Notes: a model not told the origin generated them from the sequence alone. A stretch of DNA of 64,000 nucleotides from Rhizobium sp. BK316 (GCF_014193695.1 NZ_JACHZR010000005.1:346312-410311); one strand, 5' to 3'. Numbered from the stretch's first letter, positions 9,504 to 18,139 are shown. Numbers and translations: made by a program.

Positions 9504-9553
9504 TGATATTTTACGACTGACGAAATTCGAATTTCGTCAGTCGTAAAATATCA
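9504..9553 (-). promoter_or_regulatory. 50-bp perfect palindrome, probable TetR operator over the efflux promoter
   Basis: Two 25-nt arms are exact reverse complements with no spacer. The left arm begins TGATATTTTACGACTGACG, and the centre is TTC|GAA at 9528/9529. A TTGACA box on the minus strand (9563-9568) lies just outside, placing the -10 region inside the palindrome. Most TetR operators are 15-30 bp, so two overlapping dimers or a cruciform are possible. The position strongly suggests autoregulation; binding itself is inferred. Confidence 0.75.
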
Positions 9554-9591
9554 TCCTTCATTTGTCAATGATTTTGCGATGCAAACAAAAG

Positions 9592-9617
9592 TGCCGCAGC
9601 CTCGGAGAGCTGCGGCA
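9592..9617 (-). terminator. Terminator downstream of osmC
   Basis: A perfect 9-bp stem (TGCCGCAGC / GCTGCGGCA, 8-nt loop) lies 26 bp after the osmC stop. On the minus strand it is followed by CTTTTGTTTG, a moderate U-tract. It separates osmC from the downstream efflux promoter. Confidence 0.7.
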
Positions 9618-9642
9618 TCAGAATAAAAACAGGCTTGAAGGA

Positions 9643-10074
9643 TCAGGCGAGCTTGACGTCGAGCGTGATCGGAACGGCCGAGAGAGCCTTGGAAACCGGG
9701 CAACCCGCCTTTGCCTTGCCGGCAAGTTCCTCGAACTTTGCCTGGTCGGCGCCGGGAATGCTGCCGGTCAGCGACAGGTGGATGGCGGTGATGGCAAAGC
9801 CGCCCTCGACGCTTTCAAGCGTCACCTTGGCGGAAGTTTCCATGTGGTCGGCCTTGAGGCCGGCTTCGCCGAGGATCAGCGACAGCGCCATAGTGAAGCA
9901 GCCTGCATGAGCAGCGCCGATAAGCTCTTCCGGGTTGGTGCCGGGAATGCCTTCGAAGCGGCTTGCGAAGCCGTATGGGTAATTGTTCAGCGCACCGCTC
10001 TGGGTCGAGATCAGACCCTTGCCGTCCTTGAGACCGCCCGACCACTGAGCCGAACCTGTACGATTGATCTGCAT
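9643..10074 (-). CDS. osmC: OsmC family peroxiredoxin
   Basis: A 143-residue OsmC/Ohr-fold thiol peroxidase for organic hydroperoxides. Both catalytic cysteines are present: Cys59 in GAAHAGCF and Cys125 in KAGCPVSKAL. The N-terminus (GSAQWSGGLKDGKG) matches the OsmC branch better than Ohr. A longer in-frame start exists 41 codons upstream, but AGGAGG sits 6 nt from the ATG at 10074, which fixes the start. It is monocistronic, with its own terminator. OsmC genes are usually stress-induced, but no specific operator was recognised here. Confidence 0.9.
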   Translation of the reverse strand: MQINRTGSAQWSGGLKDGKGLISTQSGALNNYPYGFASRFEGIPGTNPEELIGAAHAGCFTMALSLILGEAGLKADHMETSAKVTLESVEGGFAITAIHLSLTGSIPGADQAKFEELAGKAKAGCPVSKALSAVPITLDVKLA

Positions 10075-10195
10075 GCCGTCCTCCTGTTTCGATTGGTTTT
10101 CGAAGCGTTGTGCCGCTCCACCGCGAAGGACATTCTGCCCTTCCGACCGGCAATATAGTCCTCTATCCGCGGAAGACGACACCAGATTGAATTCC

Positions 10196-10232
10196 AATCA
10201 TCATACAAGAAGATTGCTTGTGTATGATGATT
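10196..10232 (+). promoter_or_regulatory. Inverted repeat upstream of the dgoR-like gene, possible operator
   Basis: The arms AATCATCATACAAG (10196-10209) and CTTGTGTATGATGATT (10217-10232) are inverted repeats, offset by an extra TG in the right arm. They lie in the osmC/GntR divergent region. The right arm covers two upstream candidate start codons, which argues that translation starts further down at 10266. Autoregulation by the adjacent GntR protein is likely but unproven. Confidence 0.55.
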
Positions 10233-10265
10233 GCTTTAAAAGACTTGGCCACGAGGAATCTTCCG

Positions 10266-11006
10266 ATGCAGCCCGCAGCAAGACGCGATGAAAAAACTGC
10301 GGCGCCCGAGCGCCGGCCGCGCGTCCGCCGTAACGTGACGGCGGCGATTGCCGAGGATATCTGCGCCAACCGATACCCCGCCGGTACGCTGTTGCCGCGC
10401 GAAAACGATCTCTGCGACCTCCATGGCGTCAGCCGCACCGTCATCCGAGAATCCCTGAAAGTCCTGGAATCCAAGGGCCTCGTGCGCGGCAAGCCACGCA
10501 TCGGCACCACCGTCTGCGACAAGGACGAATGGAACATCCTCGATCAGGATGTGCTGGAGTGGATGGGGCCGCATCTCGGCGACTTCGACTTGCTGGCGAG
10601 TATCCTGGAGGCCCGCCGCACGATCGAGCCGGCCGCGGCCGAATATGCCGCAAGCCGCGCGACCGCCAAGGAGATCGCCGATCTGGAGGAAGCCTGGCAG
10701 CGCATGCAATCGGCGAGCGACGATCCCGAAGCCTTCACCGAGGCGGATCTCCTCTTTCATACGGTGCTTCTCAAGGCGAGCCATAACCAGGTCTTCCGCC
10801 GCCTCGCCGGCGCCATCCATGCCGCCCTGAAATTCGCGCTTCACGCGTCGAACCTCGCCATGCCGGATCACCGGGAAGCGATCGCCATTCATGGCAAGGT
10901 CGTGGAGGCACTGCGCCTGCGCGACGCGGCAGAGGCGCGCGATTGCGTCAACCGAATTCTCGACCTCGCCAAACGCGACCTCACCGCCGCCGGCCGGACG
11001 AAATAA
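10266..11006 (+). CDS. GntR/FadR family regulator, DgoR-like
   Basis: A 246-residue regulator with an N-terminal winged helix (PRENDLCDLHGVSRTVIRES, about residues 42-61) and a C-terminal all-helical FCD domain (LEARRTIEPAAAEYAA onward). The FCD domain usually binds a small acid through a metal site. Starts at TTG 10218 or ATG 10224/10227 are possible, but they fall inside an inverted repeat. The ATG at 10266 has GAGGAA upstream. The next gene is D-galactonate dehydratase, so this is probably the galactonate-responsive repressor equivalent to E. coli DgoR. The kinase, aldolase and transporter of the E. coli dgo operon are not in the window. Confidence 0.82.
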   Translation: MQPAARRDEKTAAPERRPRVRRNVTAAIAEDICANRYPAGTLLPRENDLCDLHGVSRTVIRESLKVLESKGLVRGKPRIGTTVCDKDEWNILDQDVLEWMGPHLGDFDLLASILEARRTIEPAAAEYAASRATAKEIADLEEAWQRMQSASDDPEAFTEADLLFHTVLLKASHNQVFRRLAGAIHAALKFALHASNLAMPDHREAIAIHGKVVEALRLRDAAEARDCVNRILDLAKRDLTAAGRTK

Positions 11007-11077
11007 ACGAACTCTGAGCAATATCGGCGGCTTCGTTCGCCGATGGGAACACGAAGCGAAACGAAAGCACGATTTCC

Positions 11078-12226
11078 ATGAAGATCACCAAACTGACCAC
11101 TTACATCGTCCCGCCGCGCTGGCTGTTTCTGAAGATCGAAACCGATGAAGGTATCGTCGGGTGGGGTGAACCGGTCGTCGAAGGCCGCGCGCTGACCGTC
11201 GAGGCCGCCGTTCACGAACTCGCCGATTATCTAGTCGGCAAGGACCCTTTCCTCATCGAAGACCACTGGACCGTCATGTATCGCGGCGGCTTCTACCGCG
11301 GCGGCGCCATCCACATGTCAGCAATCTCCGGCATCGACCAGGCGCTCTGGGACATCAAGGGCAAGGCACTGGGACAGCCGATCCATTCGCTGCTCGGCGG
11401 CCAGGTACGCGACCGCATCAAGGTCTATTCCTGGATCGGCGGCGACCGCCCTTCCGACGTCGCCCGCAACGCCAAGGACGTTGTGGCCCGTGGCTTCAAG
11501 GCCATCAAGCTCAACGGCTGCGAAGAAATGCAGATCGTCGACACCAACGAAAAGATCGACAAGGCCGTCGAAACCATCGCCACGATCCGCGAGGCGATCG
11601 GCCCGCATATCGGCATCGGCGTCGATTTCCACGGCCGTGTGCATAAGCCGATGGCCAAGGTTCTCGCCAAGGAGCTCGAGCCCTACAAGCTGATGTTCAT
11701 CGAGGAACCGGTACTGTCCGAGCACCGCGAGACGCTCAAGGAAATCGCCAACCATTGCTCGACGCCGATCGCGCTCGGCGAACGCCTCTATTCCCGTTGG
11801 GATTTCAAGTCGGTCCTGTCGGACGGCTATGTCGATATCATCCAGCCCGATCTTTCGCATGCCGGCGGCATCACCGAATGCCGCAAGATCGCCGCCATGG
11901 CCGAAGCCTATGACGTGGCGCTCGCGCCCCACTGCCCGCTTGGTCCGATCGCGCTTGCCGCCTGCCTGCAGGTCGATGCCATCTCTTACAATGCCTTCAT
12001 TCAGGAGCAAAGCCTCGGCATCCATTACAACAAGGGCAACGACATTCTGGATTACATTTCCAACAAGGAAGTCTTCCAGTACGCCGACGGTTTCGTCTCC
12101 ATTCCGCAAGGTCCCGGCCTCGGCGTCGAAGTGGACGAGGCCTATGTCATCGAGCGCGCCAAGGAAGGCCACCGCTGGCGCAACCCGATCTGGCGCCATG
12201 AAGACGGAAGCTTCGCCGAATGGTAA
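11078..12226 (+). CDS. dgoD: D-galactonate dehydratase
   Basis: This 382-residue enolase-superfamily enzyme removes water from D-galactonate to give 2-dehydro-3-deoxy-D-galactonate (EC 4.2.1.6) in the De Ley-Doudoroff pathway. It has the same length as E. coli DgoD and shares long stretches that I recognise from it: GVDFHGRVHKPMAKVL (metal ligand Asp), FIEEPV, QPDLSHAGGITECRKIA, APHCPLGPIALAACL and IWRHEDGSFAEW at the end. It follows the GntR gene by 71 bp and is closed by a strong terminator, so it is likely a two-gene unit. This is one of the most secure enzyme assignments in the window. Confidence 0.93.
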   Translation: MKITKLTTYIVPPRWLFLKIETDEGIVGWGEPVVEGRALTVEAAVHELADYLVGKDPFLIEDHWTVMYRGGFYRGGAIHMSAISGIDQALWDIKGKALGQPIHSLLGGQVRDRIKVYSWIGGDRPSDVARNAKDVVARGFKAIKLNGCEEMQIVDTNEKIDKAVETIATIREAIGPHIGIGVDFHGRVHKPMAKVLAKELEPYKLMFIEEPVLSEHRETLKEIANHCSTPIALGERLYSRWDFKSVLSDGYVDIIQPDLSHAGGITECRKIAAMAEAYDVALAPHCPLGPIALAACLQVDAISYNAFIQEQSLGIHYNKGNDILDYISNKEVFQYADGFVSIPQGPGLGVEVDEAYVIERAKEGHRWRNPIWRHEDGSFAEW

Positions 12227-12230
12227 ACGA

Positions 12231-12255
12231 AGGGCCGCGAAAGCGGCCCTTTTTC
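12231..12255 (+). terminator. Rho-independent terminator of dgoD
   Basis: The stem AGGGCCGC / GCGGCCCT with a GAAA tetraloop is followed by TTTTTC and starts 4 bp after the dgoD stop codon. Confidence 0.92.
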
Positions 12256-12320
12256 ATTAGCTCTGTCGGATAACGGGCAGCTCGTCCGTCATAGTGGAAA
12301 CTCAAAGAGGAGATTTTACC

Positions 12321-12719
12321 ATGGCCAGAGCCATTGCAGTCATCATCGCCCGCATCATCTTCAGCTTCATCTTCTTCATGGCGGCCGGCTTCAAGTTTGC
12401 CGATATCGGCGCGACGGCAGCCTATATCACCGCGGCCGGCTTTCCGGCGGCGACATTCTTCACCTGGATCGCTGCTTTCTTCGAGATCGCGCTGGCGCTC
12501 GCCTTCATCACGGGCGCCTTCTTCACCGAGGCCAGCCTGCTTGCCGGCATTTACGTGATCTTCCTCGCCTTCTCCTTCCATGGCCCCTCGCACTGGCAGC
12601 AGAACCAAGCCGAGTTCGGCTTCTTCGTCGATCACTTCACCTTCCTCGCCGGCCTGCTCTTCGCCGCCGTTCACGGACCGGAGAAATGGGCGCTGCGTCA
12701 CAGCCTCCTGAAATGGTAG
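12321..12719 (+). CDS. DoxX family membrane protein
   Basis: A 132-residue protein with four hydrophobic helices, as in the DoxX/SURF4-like family. The N-terminal ARIIFSFIFFMAAGFKFADI and the central GFPAATFFTWIAAFFEIALA match the family pattern. Its role is not known; relatives associate with redox or respiratory functions. The ATG at 12321 is preceded by AGAGGAG, which is better placed than an in-frame ATG nine codons earlier. It lies between the dgoD terminator and an SDR gene and may be cotranscribed with the latter (74-bp gap). Confidence 0.8.
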   Translation: MARAIAVIIARIIFSFIFFMAAGFKFADIGATAAYITAAGFPAATFFTWIAAFFEIALALAFITGAFFTEASLLAGIYVIFLAFSFHGPSHWQQNQAEFGFFVDHFTFLAGLLFAAVHGPEKWALRHSLLKW

Positions 12720-12793
12720 TCATCGCCCGAGCGTCCGGAACCAAGAGCCGCCCCGATCATTGCCTTACCGGCAACCGCAAAGAGGAACGGCCG

Positions 12794-13573
12794 ATGGAGT
12801 TGCAGGGAAAGACCGCATTGGTGACCGGCGCAGGCTCCGGCATCGGCAAGGCAACCGCATTGAAGCTCGCCGCCGAAGGCGCAAAGGTCGCGGTGCTGAG
12901 CCGCACCGAAAGCGAGGTGCAACGGACCTGCCAGGAGATTATTGCCGCCGGCGGCCAGTCGATCGAACTGACCGCCGATACCAGCGATGAAGCGCAGATG
13001 CGGACTGCCATCGAGAAAATGACCGAGACTTTCGGGGGCATCGATATCGTCATCGCCAATGCCGGCATCAACGGTGTCTGGGCGCCGATCGACGACCTCA
13101 AGCCCGAAGAATGGGATCGGACCATGGCCGTGAACCTGCGCGGCACATATATGACCCTGCATCTGACCGTCCCCTATCTGAAGATGAACGGCGGCTCGAT
13201 CGTCGTGGTCTCCTCCATCAATGGCACACGCACCTTCACGACACCCGGCGCCACGGCCTATACCGCGACCAAGGCGGGGCAGGTCGCGATGGTCCAGCAA
13301 CTGGCGCTGGAGCTCGGCAAACACGGCATCCGCGTCAATGCCGTCTGCCCCGGCGCCATCGAAACCAGCATTTCCGCCAACACTACGACGCGTCACCGCG
13401 AGGAAACCGAGGTGCCCGTCATCTGGCCGGAGGGCGAAATCCCCATCACCGGCGGCAAGGCGGGATCGAGCGAAGATGTCGCCGAAACGATCCTCTTCCT
13501 CGCCTCCGAGCGCGCCAGGCATATTACCGGCACGCCGGTCTGGATCGACGGCGGACAGGGATTGCTGCGTTAG
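12794..13573 (+). CDS. Short-chain dehydrogenase/reductase
   Basis: A classical SDR of 259 residues. The cofactor motif TGAGSGIGKA is at residues 12-21, NAGI near residue 90, the catalytic Ser in VVSSINGTR, and YTATK supplies the Tyr and Lys. The loop VLSRTESEV puts an Arg after the second strand, which favours NADP(H). The substrate is unknown; sugars, polyols and acyl alcohols are all possible. GAGGAA upstream supports the start, and in-frame extension to 12686 would overlap the preceding gene. It converges on the cyclase gene. Confidence 0.85.
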   Translation: MELQGKTALVTGAGSGIGKATALKLAAEGAKVAVLSRTESEVQRTCQEIIAAGGQSIELTADTSDEAQMRTAIEKMTETFGGIDIVIANAGINGVWAPIDDLKPEEWDRTMAVNLRGTYMTLHLTVPYLKMNGGSIVVVSSINGTRTFTTPGATAYTATKAGQVAMVQQLALELGKHGIRVNAVCPGAIETSISANTTTRHREETEVPVIWPEGEIPITGGKAGSSEDVAETILFLASERARHITGTPVWIDGGQGLLR

Positions 13574-13642
13574 GGCAATTGCATGGAGCGAATAGCCGAC
13601 CTGCATCCTATGCAGGCCTTGAACGCGGATAGATCTTGCTGG

Positions 13643-14860
13643 TCAGCCGTTCAGCCGCGCACTTTCCAGCGTATAGAGCAGCTGAGGGCGCTTGACGCCG
13701 CGCAGAGCATAGCGGCCGATACAGGCGAGGACGTTCCGCTCTGCCTCGGGGATCGTCGCTTCGAAATCCGACGACATCAGCACGTTGAGATCGACCGAAC
13801 GGCAGATCGAGGCAATGCGGCTGACCTCGTTGACCGCCGGCCCGATGACCGTGAAGTCCAGACGATCCTGGCTGCCGATATTACCGTAGAAGACATCGCC
13901 GATATGCAGGCCGATATAGACATCCGTCGTCGGCCGCCGGTTCACTTCGCGCGCAGCGTTGAGTGCTGCAAGCTTCTGCCGTAGCAGGCGCTCTGCCTTC
14001 AGCGCCGCAGAACAGCTTTCCGCCGGCTCCTCGCCCTTGAAGATGGCAAGCACCCCGTCGCCGATCAGCTTCAGAACATTGCCGCCGGCCTCATGAATCG
14101 CTGTTATCACCGCCTCGCTATATTCGTTGAGCAGCGGAATGATCTCTTCCGGCGGAGAATTGTCCGAGATCTTCGTGTAGTTCAAGAGGTCGGAGAACCA
14201 GAGCGCTGCCGAAATGCGCTCGGTCTTGCCGCGCGAGATCTTGCCGTCCATCACCTGGCGGGCCGCATCCTCGCCGAGATAGACCTCGGCGATCGTGCGG
14301 GCGATGCGGGCGAGTGCCACGCATTTGATTGCCAGCCCAAGCACCGGCACCAGTTTGCGCAGGATCGCAAGATCCTGATCGGAAAACCCCTCCGGATGCT
14401 TCGTCGAGAAATGCGAGAAGAAGCAATCCATCTCGCCGATCGTGCCGGCCTCGGCAAAGCGATAGGCCATGGCAACGTAATCGGTATGACCGAGCTTATA
14501 AATCTGATCCAGCATGATGAAATCAGTCGGATCGCCGAAGCCGATCCTGCGCCGCACCTCTCGATCTCCGCTGGTCCAGAGATGGTAGAAGGCCGACCGA
14601 CGCCAGGTATCCAGCCCCTGGCCCTCGCTCGAAGGGCCATATTCAAACTCGCCCTCGAAATCCTCAACGCTGTCCCAGCGAAAGGCCCGGCCTTCATGCA
14701 CCGGATGGAGCGTGTCCATCAACGCCATGGCGCGATCAAGCCGCATGCCGGCATTGCGGCAGGCCTCGCAGAAGCCGGCAAGCAACTCCGCTTCGGTCGC
14801 ACCGTTCAGGCCCTGTTCCGTCACCCATGCTGCGATTGTGCCGACGTCACTGTGATCCAT
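13643..14860 (-). CDS. Class III adenylate/guanylate cyclase
   Basis: A 405-residue soluble cyclase. The C-terminal half is a class III catalytic domain. The metal-binding aspartates are in LWFSDLLNYTK and KLIGDGVLAIF, and the transition-state residues are in VIGPAVNEVSRI. It therefore looks catalytically complete and should make cAMP (or cGMP). The first 200 residues have no membrane segment and may sense a signal. They resemble those of the second cyclase near 35 kb (GHTDYVA, FSTKHPEGF, YLGEDAARQVMDGKISRG). The ATG at 14860 follows GAGGAG; an upstream start would add 19 residues. It converges on the SDR and is followed on the other side by a LacI gene. Confidence 0.88.
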   Translation of the reverse strand: MDHSDVGTIAAWVTEQGLNGATEAELLAGFCEACRNAGMRLDRAMALMDTLHPVHEGRAFRWDSVEDFEGEFEYGPSSEGQGLDTWRRSAFYHLWTSGDREVRRRIGFGDPTDFIMLDQIYKLGHTDYVAMAYRFAEAGTIGEMDCFFSHFSTKHPEGFSDQDLAILRKLVPVLGLAIKCVALARIARTIAEVYLGEDAARQVMDGKISRGKTERISAALWFSDLLNYTKISDNSPPEEIIPLLNEYSEAVITAIHEAGGNVLKLIGDGVLAIFKGEEPAESCSAALKAERLLRQKLAALNAAREVNRRPTTDVYIGLHIGDVFYGNIGSQDRLDFTVIGPAVNEVSRIASICRSVDLNVLMSSDFEATIPEAERNVLACIGRYALRGVKRPQLLYTLESARLNG

Positions 14861-14931
14861 GCGCTCTCCTCGCTGTCCGCAAGCTGTAACGTGAATCTGC
14901 CGCAGATGGAAAGACAATCAACCCGAACATA

Positions 14932-15954
14932 CTATTGGCTCGTCGGCATATTGTAAGGCGTAACGATTTCGACGGTCGAAAACGCCGCCGGCGCCGCCCG
15001 ACTGGCAGGGATCGTGCGAGCCATGATTGCACGGAAAGCGGAGCGTGCATCGGTTCTGAGATCATGATGCAGCACGAAATCGATCCGCCGTTCCACAAGC
15101 AAGGCGCGATTATCAGCATCAAGATCATGCGCCACGAAGACCGAGATCGGCCGGCCTGCAGCCTCGAAAGCGGCGAGCACTGCACGGTTCCCGCCGCCAA
15201 CTGAATAGACGGCGTTGATCGAGGGATCACCGGCAAGGGCTTCGGCAACGAGCGTGCCCGTCGCGGCATCGGTGCCATGCCCTTCGCTCACTTCGATAAT
15301 ACCGATCGACGGATAATGCGCGCGGATCACCCGGCGAAAGCCGATCTCCCGCTCTTCCTCGCCCCGGAAGCGTCCGCTCGACAGCGTCACCAGCGCCTTG
15401 CCGCCGGAGGCCCCGAGCAGCCGGCCGATAAGGTAGGCTGCCGTCTCCCCCGCCGCCCGGTTATCGGCGCCGGCATAGGCCGACCGAGCCGAATTCGGCA
15501 GGTCGGTGACGAGCGTGACGACCGGGATATCGGCGGCATCGAGCCTTGCAACGGCCGCGACGATATCAGGCACGTCGGGCGCCTTCAGCACGATGCCATG
15601 TGTGCCACGCAGCCGGATCCGGTCGAGAAGTTGTGCCAATTCTGCCACTCGCACCACCTCGGCAAAATGAAACCGGCAGCGGAAGACAGTCGGCAGGAAG
15701 GTCGCAACCTCCGCTTCGAAGGCGGCCCGCACCGCCGTGCTGAACCTGTCAGGCGTTTCCATGACGATATCGATCGTCAGCTTGCGACCGGCTACATCGG
15801 CACCCGCCTGTTTCTCGAGCTCGGCGATTGCCGCTTTCACCCGCATCTCCGTCTGCCGCCGCACACCGGGCCGGCCGTTCAGCACCCGATCGACTGTGGC
15901 AGTGCTGAGACCTGCCTGAAAAGCGATATCCTTGACAAGAAAGGGATGTGCCAT
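14932..15954 (-). CDS. LacI family transcriptional regulator
   Basis: A 340-residue LacI/GalR protein. The DNA-binding helices are at the N-terminus (VKDIAFQAGLSTATVDRVLN, residues 7-26), followed by the hinge and a periplasmic-binding-like ligand domain. The ligand domain resembles the ribose-binding type (GTHGIVLKAPD, TLVTDLPNSARSAYAGADN). It is divergent from the dioxygenase-SDR-lactonase set that begins 95 bp away, so it probably controls that set in response to a sugar. A direct repeat (TTTTGATGGATT at 15963 and again at 15974) lies between the two genes. Ligand unknown. Confidence 0.87.
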   Translation of the reverse strand: MAHPFLVKDIAFQAGLSTATVDRVLNGRPGVRRQTEMRVKAAIAELEKQAGADVAGRKLTIDIVMETPDRFSTAVRAAFEAEVATFLPTVFRCRFHFAEVVRVAELAQLLDRIRLRGTHGIVLKAPDVPDIVAAVARLDAADIPVVTLVTDLPNSARSAYAGADNRAAGETAAYLIGRLLGASGGKALVTLSSGRFRGEEEREIGFRRVIRAHYPSIGIIEVSEGHGTDAATGTLVAEALAGDPSINAVYSVGGGNRAVLAAFEAAGRPISVFVAHDLDADNRALLVERRIDFVLHHDLRTDARSAFRAIMARTIPASRAAPAAFSTVEIVTPYNMPTSQ

Positions 15955-16048
15955 GCTTGCTGTTTTGATGGATTTTTGATGGATTCCTGCTCTATATCAG
16001 GATCGCCGTCGGCGTATAGTCCCTTCATCGGACATGGAGGAGCACCCG

Positions 16049-17236
16049 ATGAAATCAGACAACCAGCAGAAACTGCGTACCGACCGCGTCTGGCTCACCG
16101 AAGACGCCTGCGATCTCAATGATTTCCGCGCGCTCGCCGAAAAGACAACCGTCCTCGCCGACTACCCAACGGCTTCTGCCGTCGAGAAGAACGTGCTGAT
16201 CTACGACAGCCGCAAGGTGATCGAGGCAGCCTCGACGCCGGAAGGCCGTCGCGCCATTCTCGCCGAGATCTCGGAAGCCTTCGGCATCGGCCCCGGCGTC
16301 GTCGTCTTCAAGCATGCCTACGAAGACACCGGCATCATCGATCGAGCCAGCACCATCTTCGACGAGATCATCGAGGAGCAGCACCGCACATCGACCGGGG
16401 GCGGCGACCATTTCGCCAAGCCCGGCGCCAATGACCGCATCTGGAACTCGCTGGAAAAACACTGCCTTGCCGACCCCGACAACTTCGCTCGCTATTACGG
16501 CAATGCCATCGTGGCGCTGGCGAGCGAGGCATGGCTCGGCCCGCATTATCAGATGACGGCGCAGGTTAACCGGGTGAACCCGGGCGGTGCCGCGCAATCG
16601 GCCCATCGCGACTATCACCTCGGCTTCCAGTCATCCAAGGTAATCGAGCAGTTCCCCGCGCATGTCCATCGCCTCTCGCCGGTGCTGACCCTGCAGGGTG
16701 CGGTCGCCCATTGCGACATGCCGCTCGAAAGCGGCCCGACGCTTTTCCTGCCACACAGCCAGACCTACGAGCCGGGCTACCTCGCTCTCAAGCGCCAGGA
16801 ATTCAAGGATTATTTCGACCAGAACCATATCCAGCTGCCGCTGGAAAAGGGCGATGTCGTCTTCTTCAACCCCGCCCTCTTCCATGCCGCCGGCACCAAC
16901 CGCTCGAAAGACATCAAGCGCGTGGCGAACCTGCTGCAGGTCTCCTCGGCCTTTGGCCGAGCGATGGAAACCGTCAATCGCGAACGCATGAGCGCAAAAC
17001 TCTTCCCCACTCTCAAGGCGCTGAAAAGTGCGCTGTCGGCAAGCGAGATCGCCAATGCCGTCGCCTCCTGCGCGGAAGGCTATTCCTTCCCGACCAATCT
17101 CGACCGCGATCCGCCACTCGGCGGCCTTGCGCCAAAGACCCAGGCCCGGTTGATGCACGAGGCGCTCGCGGAAAACTGGAGCGACGACGCCTTCGGCAAG
17201 GCCCTTGCGGAACAGGCAGCCAGGAAGCTGAGCTGA
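16049..17236 (+). CDS. Phytanoyl-CoA dioxygenase (PhyH) family Fe(II)/2-oxoglutarate oxygenase
   Basis: A 395-residue oxygenase of the PhyH family. The iron ligands are visible as HRD (His186, Asp188) in AQSAHRDYHLGF and His279 in LFHAAGTNRS. An Arg about ten residues further (KRVANLLQ) is suited to bind 2-oxoglutarate. The start at 16049 is fixed by GGAGGAG 7 nt upstream. Bacterial members hydroxylate diverse small molecules, and the name of the human enzyme says little about the substrate. Position in front of an SDR and a gluconolactonase-like gene, divergent from LacI, suggests a step in breakdown of a sugar derivative or sugar-like compound. Confidence 0.82.
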   Translation: MKSDNQQKLRTDRVWLTEDACDLNDFRALAEKTTVLADYPTASAVEKNVLIYDSRKVIEAASTPEGRRAILAEISEAFGIGPGVVVFKHAYEDTGIIDRASTIFDEIIEEQHRTSTGGGDHFAKPGANDRIWNSLEKHCLADPDNFARYYGNAIVALASEAWLGPHYQMTAQVNRVNPGGAAQSAHRDYHLGFQSSKVIEQFPAHVHRLSPVLTLQGAVAHCDMPLESGPTLFLPHSQTYEPGYLALKRQEFKDYFDQNHIQLPLEKGDVVFFNPALFHAAGTNRSKDIKRVANLLQVSSAFGRAMETVNRERMSAKLFPTLKALKSALSASEIANAVASCAEGYSFPTNLDRDPPLGGLAPKTQARLMHEALAENWSDDAFGKALAEQAARKLS

Positions 17237-17265
17237 CACGGCCATTACAACACCATCATCCCAGA

Positions 17266-17288
17266 GCCCCTTACCAGCGGTAAGGGGC
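17266..17288 (+). repeat. Intercistronic hairpin between the oxygenase and SDR genes
   Basis: A perfect 10-bp stem (GCCCCTTACC / GGTAAGGGGC) with a 3-nt loop stands 30 bp after the oxygenase stop and is not followed by a T-run. It is better read as an mRNA-stabilising or attenuating element than as a full terminator. Confidence 0.6.
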
Positions 17289-17317
17289 CATTGGCATGTC
17301 ATCAGGAGGAAAGACAT

Positions 17318-18139
17318 ATGAACACGGATTACGCCCGCCTCGACGGCAAGATCGCCATCGTCACCGGCGGCACACAGGGCCTCGGCGCCACCATTGCCCG
17401 CCTCTTTGCCGAACGCGGCGCTGAAGGCATCGTCATCTGCGGCCGCAACGAAGCCAAGGGCAAGGCAAAAGCCGAGGAGATTTCGTCAAAGACCGGCGCC
17501 AAGGTGGTCTACGTCAAGGCCGATCTCGGCAAGGTCGAGGATGCGCAAAATGTCGTCCATGTCTGCGACCAGACCTTCGGCCGCGTCGATGCCCTGGTCA
17601 ATGCCGCTGCCATCACCGACCGCGGCACGATCCTCGATACCAGCCCCGAACTCTTCGACGCCATGTTCGCCGTCAACGTTCGCGCCCCCTTCTTCCTCAT
17701 GCAGGAAACGGTCAAGGTCATGCGCCGAGAGAAGACCGAAGGCACCGTCGTCAATATCGGCTCCATGTCCGCCAAGGCCGGCCAACCCTTCATATCAGCC
17801 TATTGCGCGTCCAAGGGCGCACTGGAAACATTGACCAAGAACACCGCCTATGCGCTCTTGCGCAACCGCATCCGCGTCAATGGCCTGAATATCGGCTGGA
17901 TGGCCTCCGAAGGCGAAGACCGCATCCAGAGGGAGTTTCACAAGGCCGACGATGACTGGCTCGCCAAGGCTGCCGCAAGCCAGCCCTTCGGCCGTCTTGT
18001 CGATCCGGAGGAGGTTGCCCGCGCCTGTGTCTATCTATCATCGGCCGAATCCGGCCTGATGACCGGCTCCGTCATCTGCTTCGACCAATCGATCTGGGGC
18101 GCCTATGACGGCTCGCCGCATCCGATAGCCGCTCTTTAA
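17318..18139 (+). CDS. Short-chain dehydrogenase/reductase
   Basis: A 273-residue classical SDR. Motifs are TGGTQGLGATIA near residue 17, NAAAITDRG near residue 93, the serine in GSMSAK and YCASK with catalytic Tyr and Lys. ICGRNEAKGKA after the second strand carries an Arg, consistent with NADP(H). AGGAGG precedes the ATG at 17318. The gene lies 81 bp after the dioxygenase and 96 bp before the lactonase-like gene on the same strand. It probably oxidises or reduces an intermediate in the same route; the substrate is not identifiable. Confidence 0.85.
   Translation: MNTDYARLDGKIAIVTGGTQGLGATIARLFAERGAEGIVICGRNEAKGKAKAEEISSKTGAKVVYVKADLGKVEDAQNVVHVCDQTFGRVDALVNAAAITDRGTILDTSPELFDAMFAVNVRAPFFLMQETVKVMRREKTEGTVVNIGSMSAKAGQPFISAYCASKGALETLTKNTAYALLRNRIRVNGLNIGWMASEGEDRIQREFHKADDDWLAKAAASQPFGRLVDPEEVARACVYLSSAESGLMTGSVICFDQSIWGAYDGSPHPIAAL

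Noticed and set aside
13600..13616. CCTGCAT / ATGCAGG hairpin between the SDR and cyclase genes as a terminator
   Set aside because: The stem is short (7 bp, 3-nt loop) and has no T-run, so it is not supported as a terminator.
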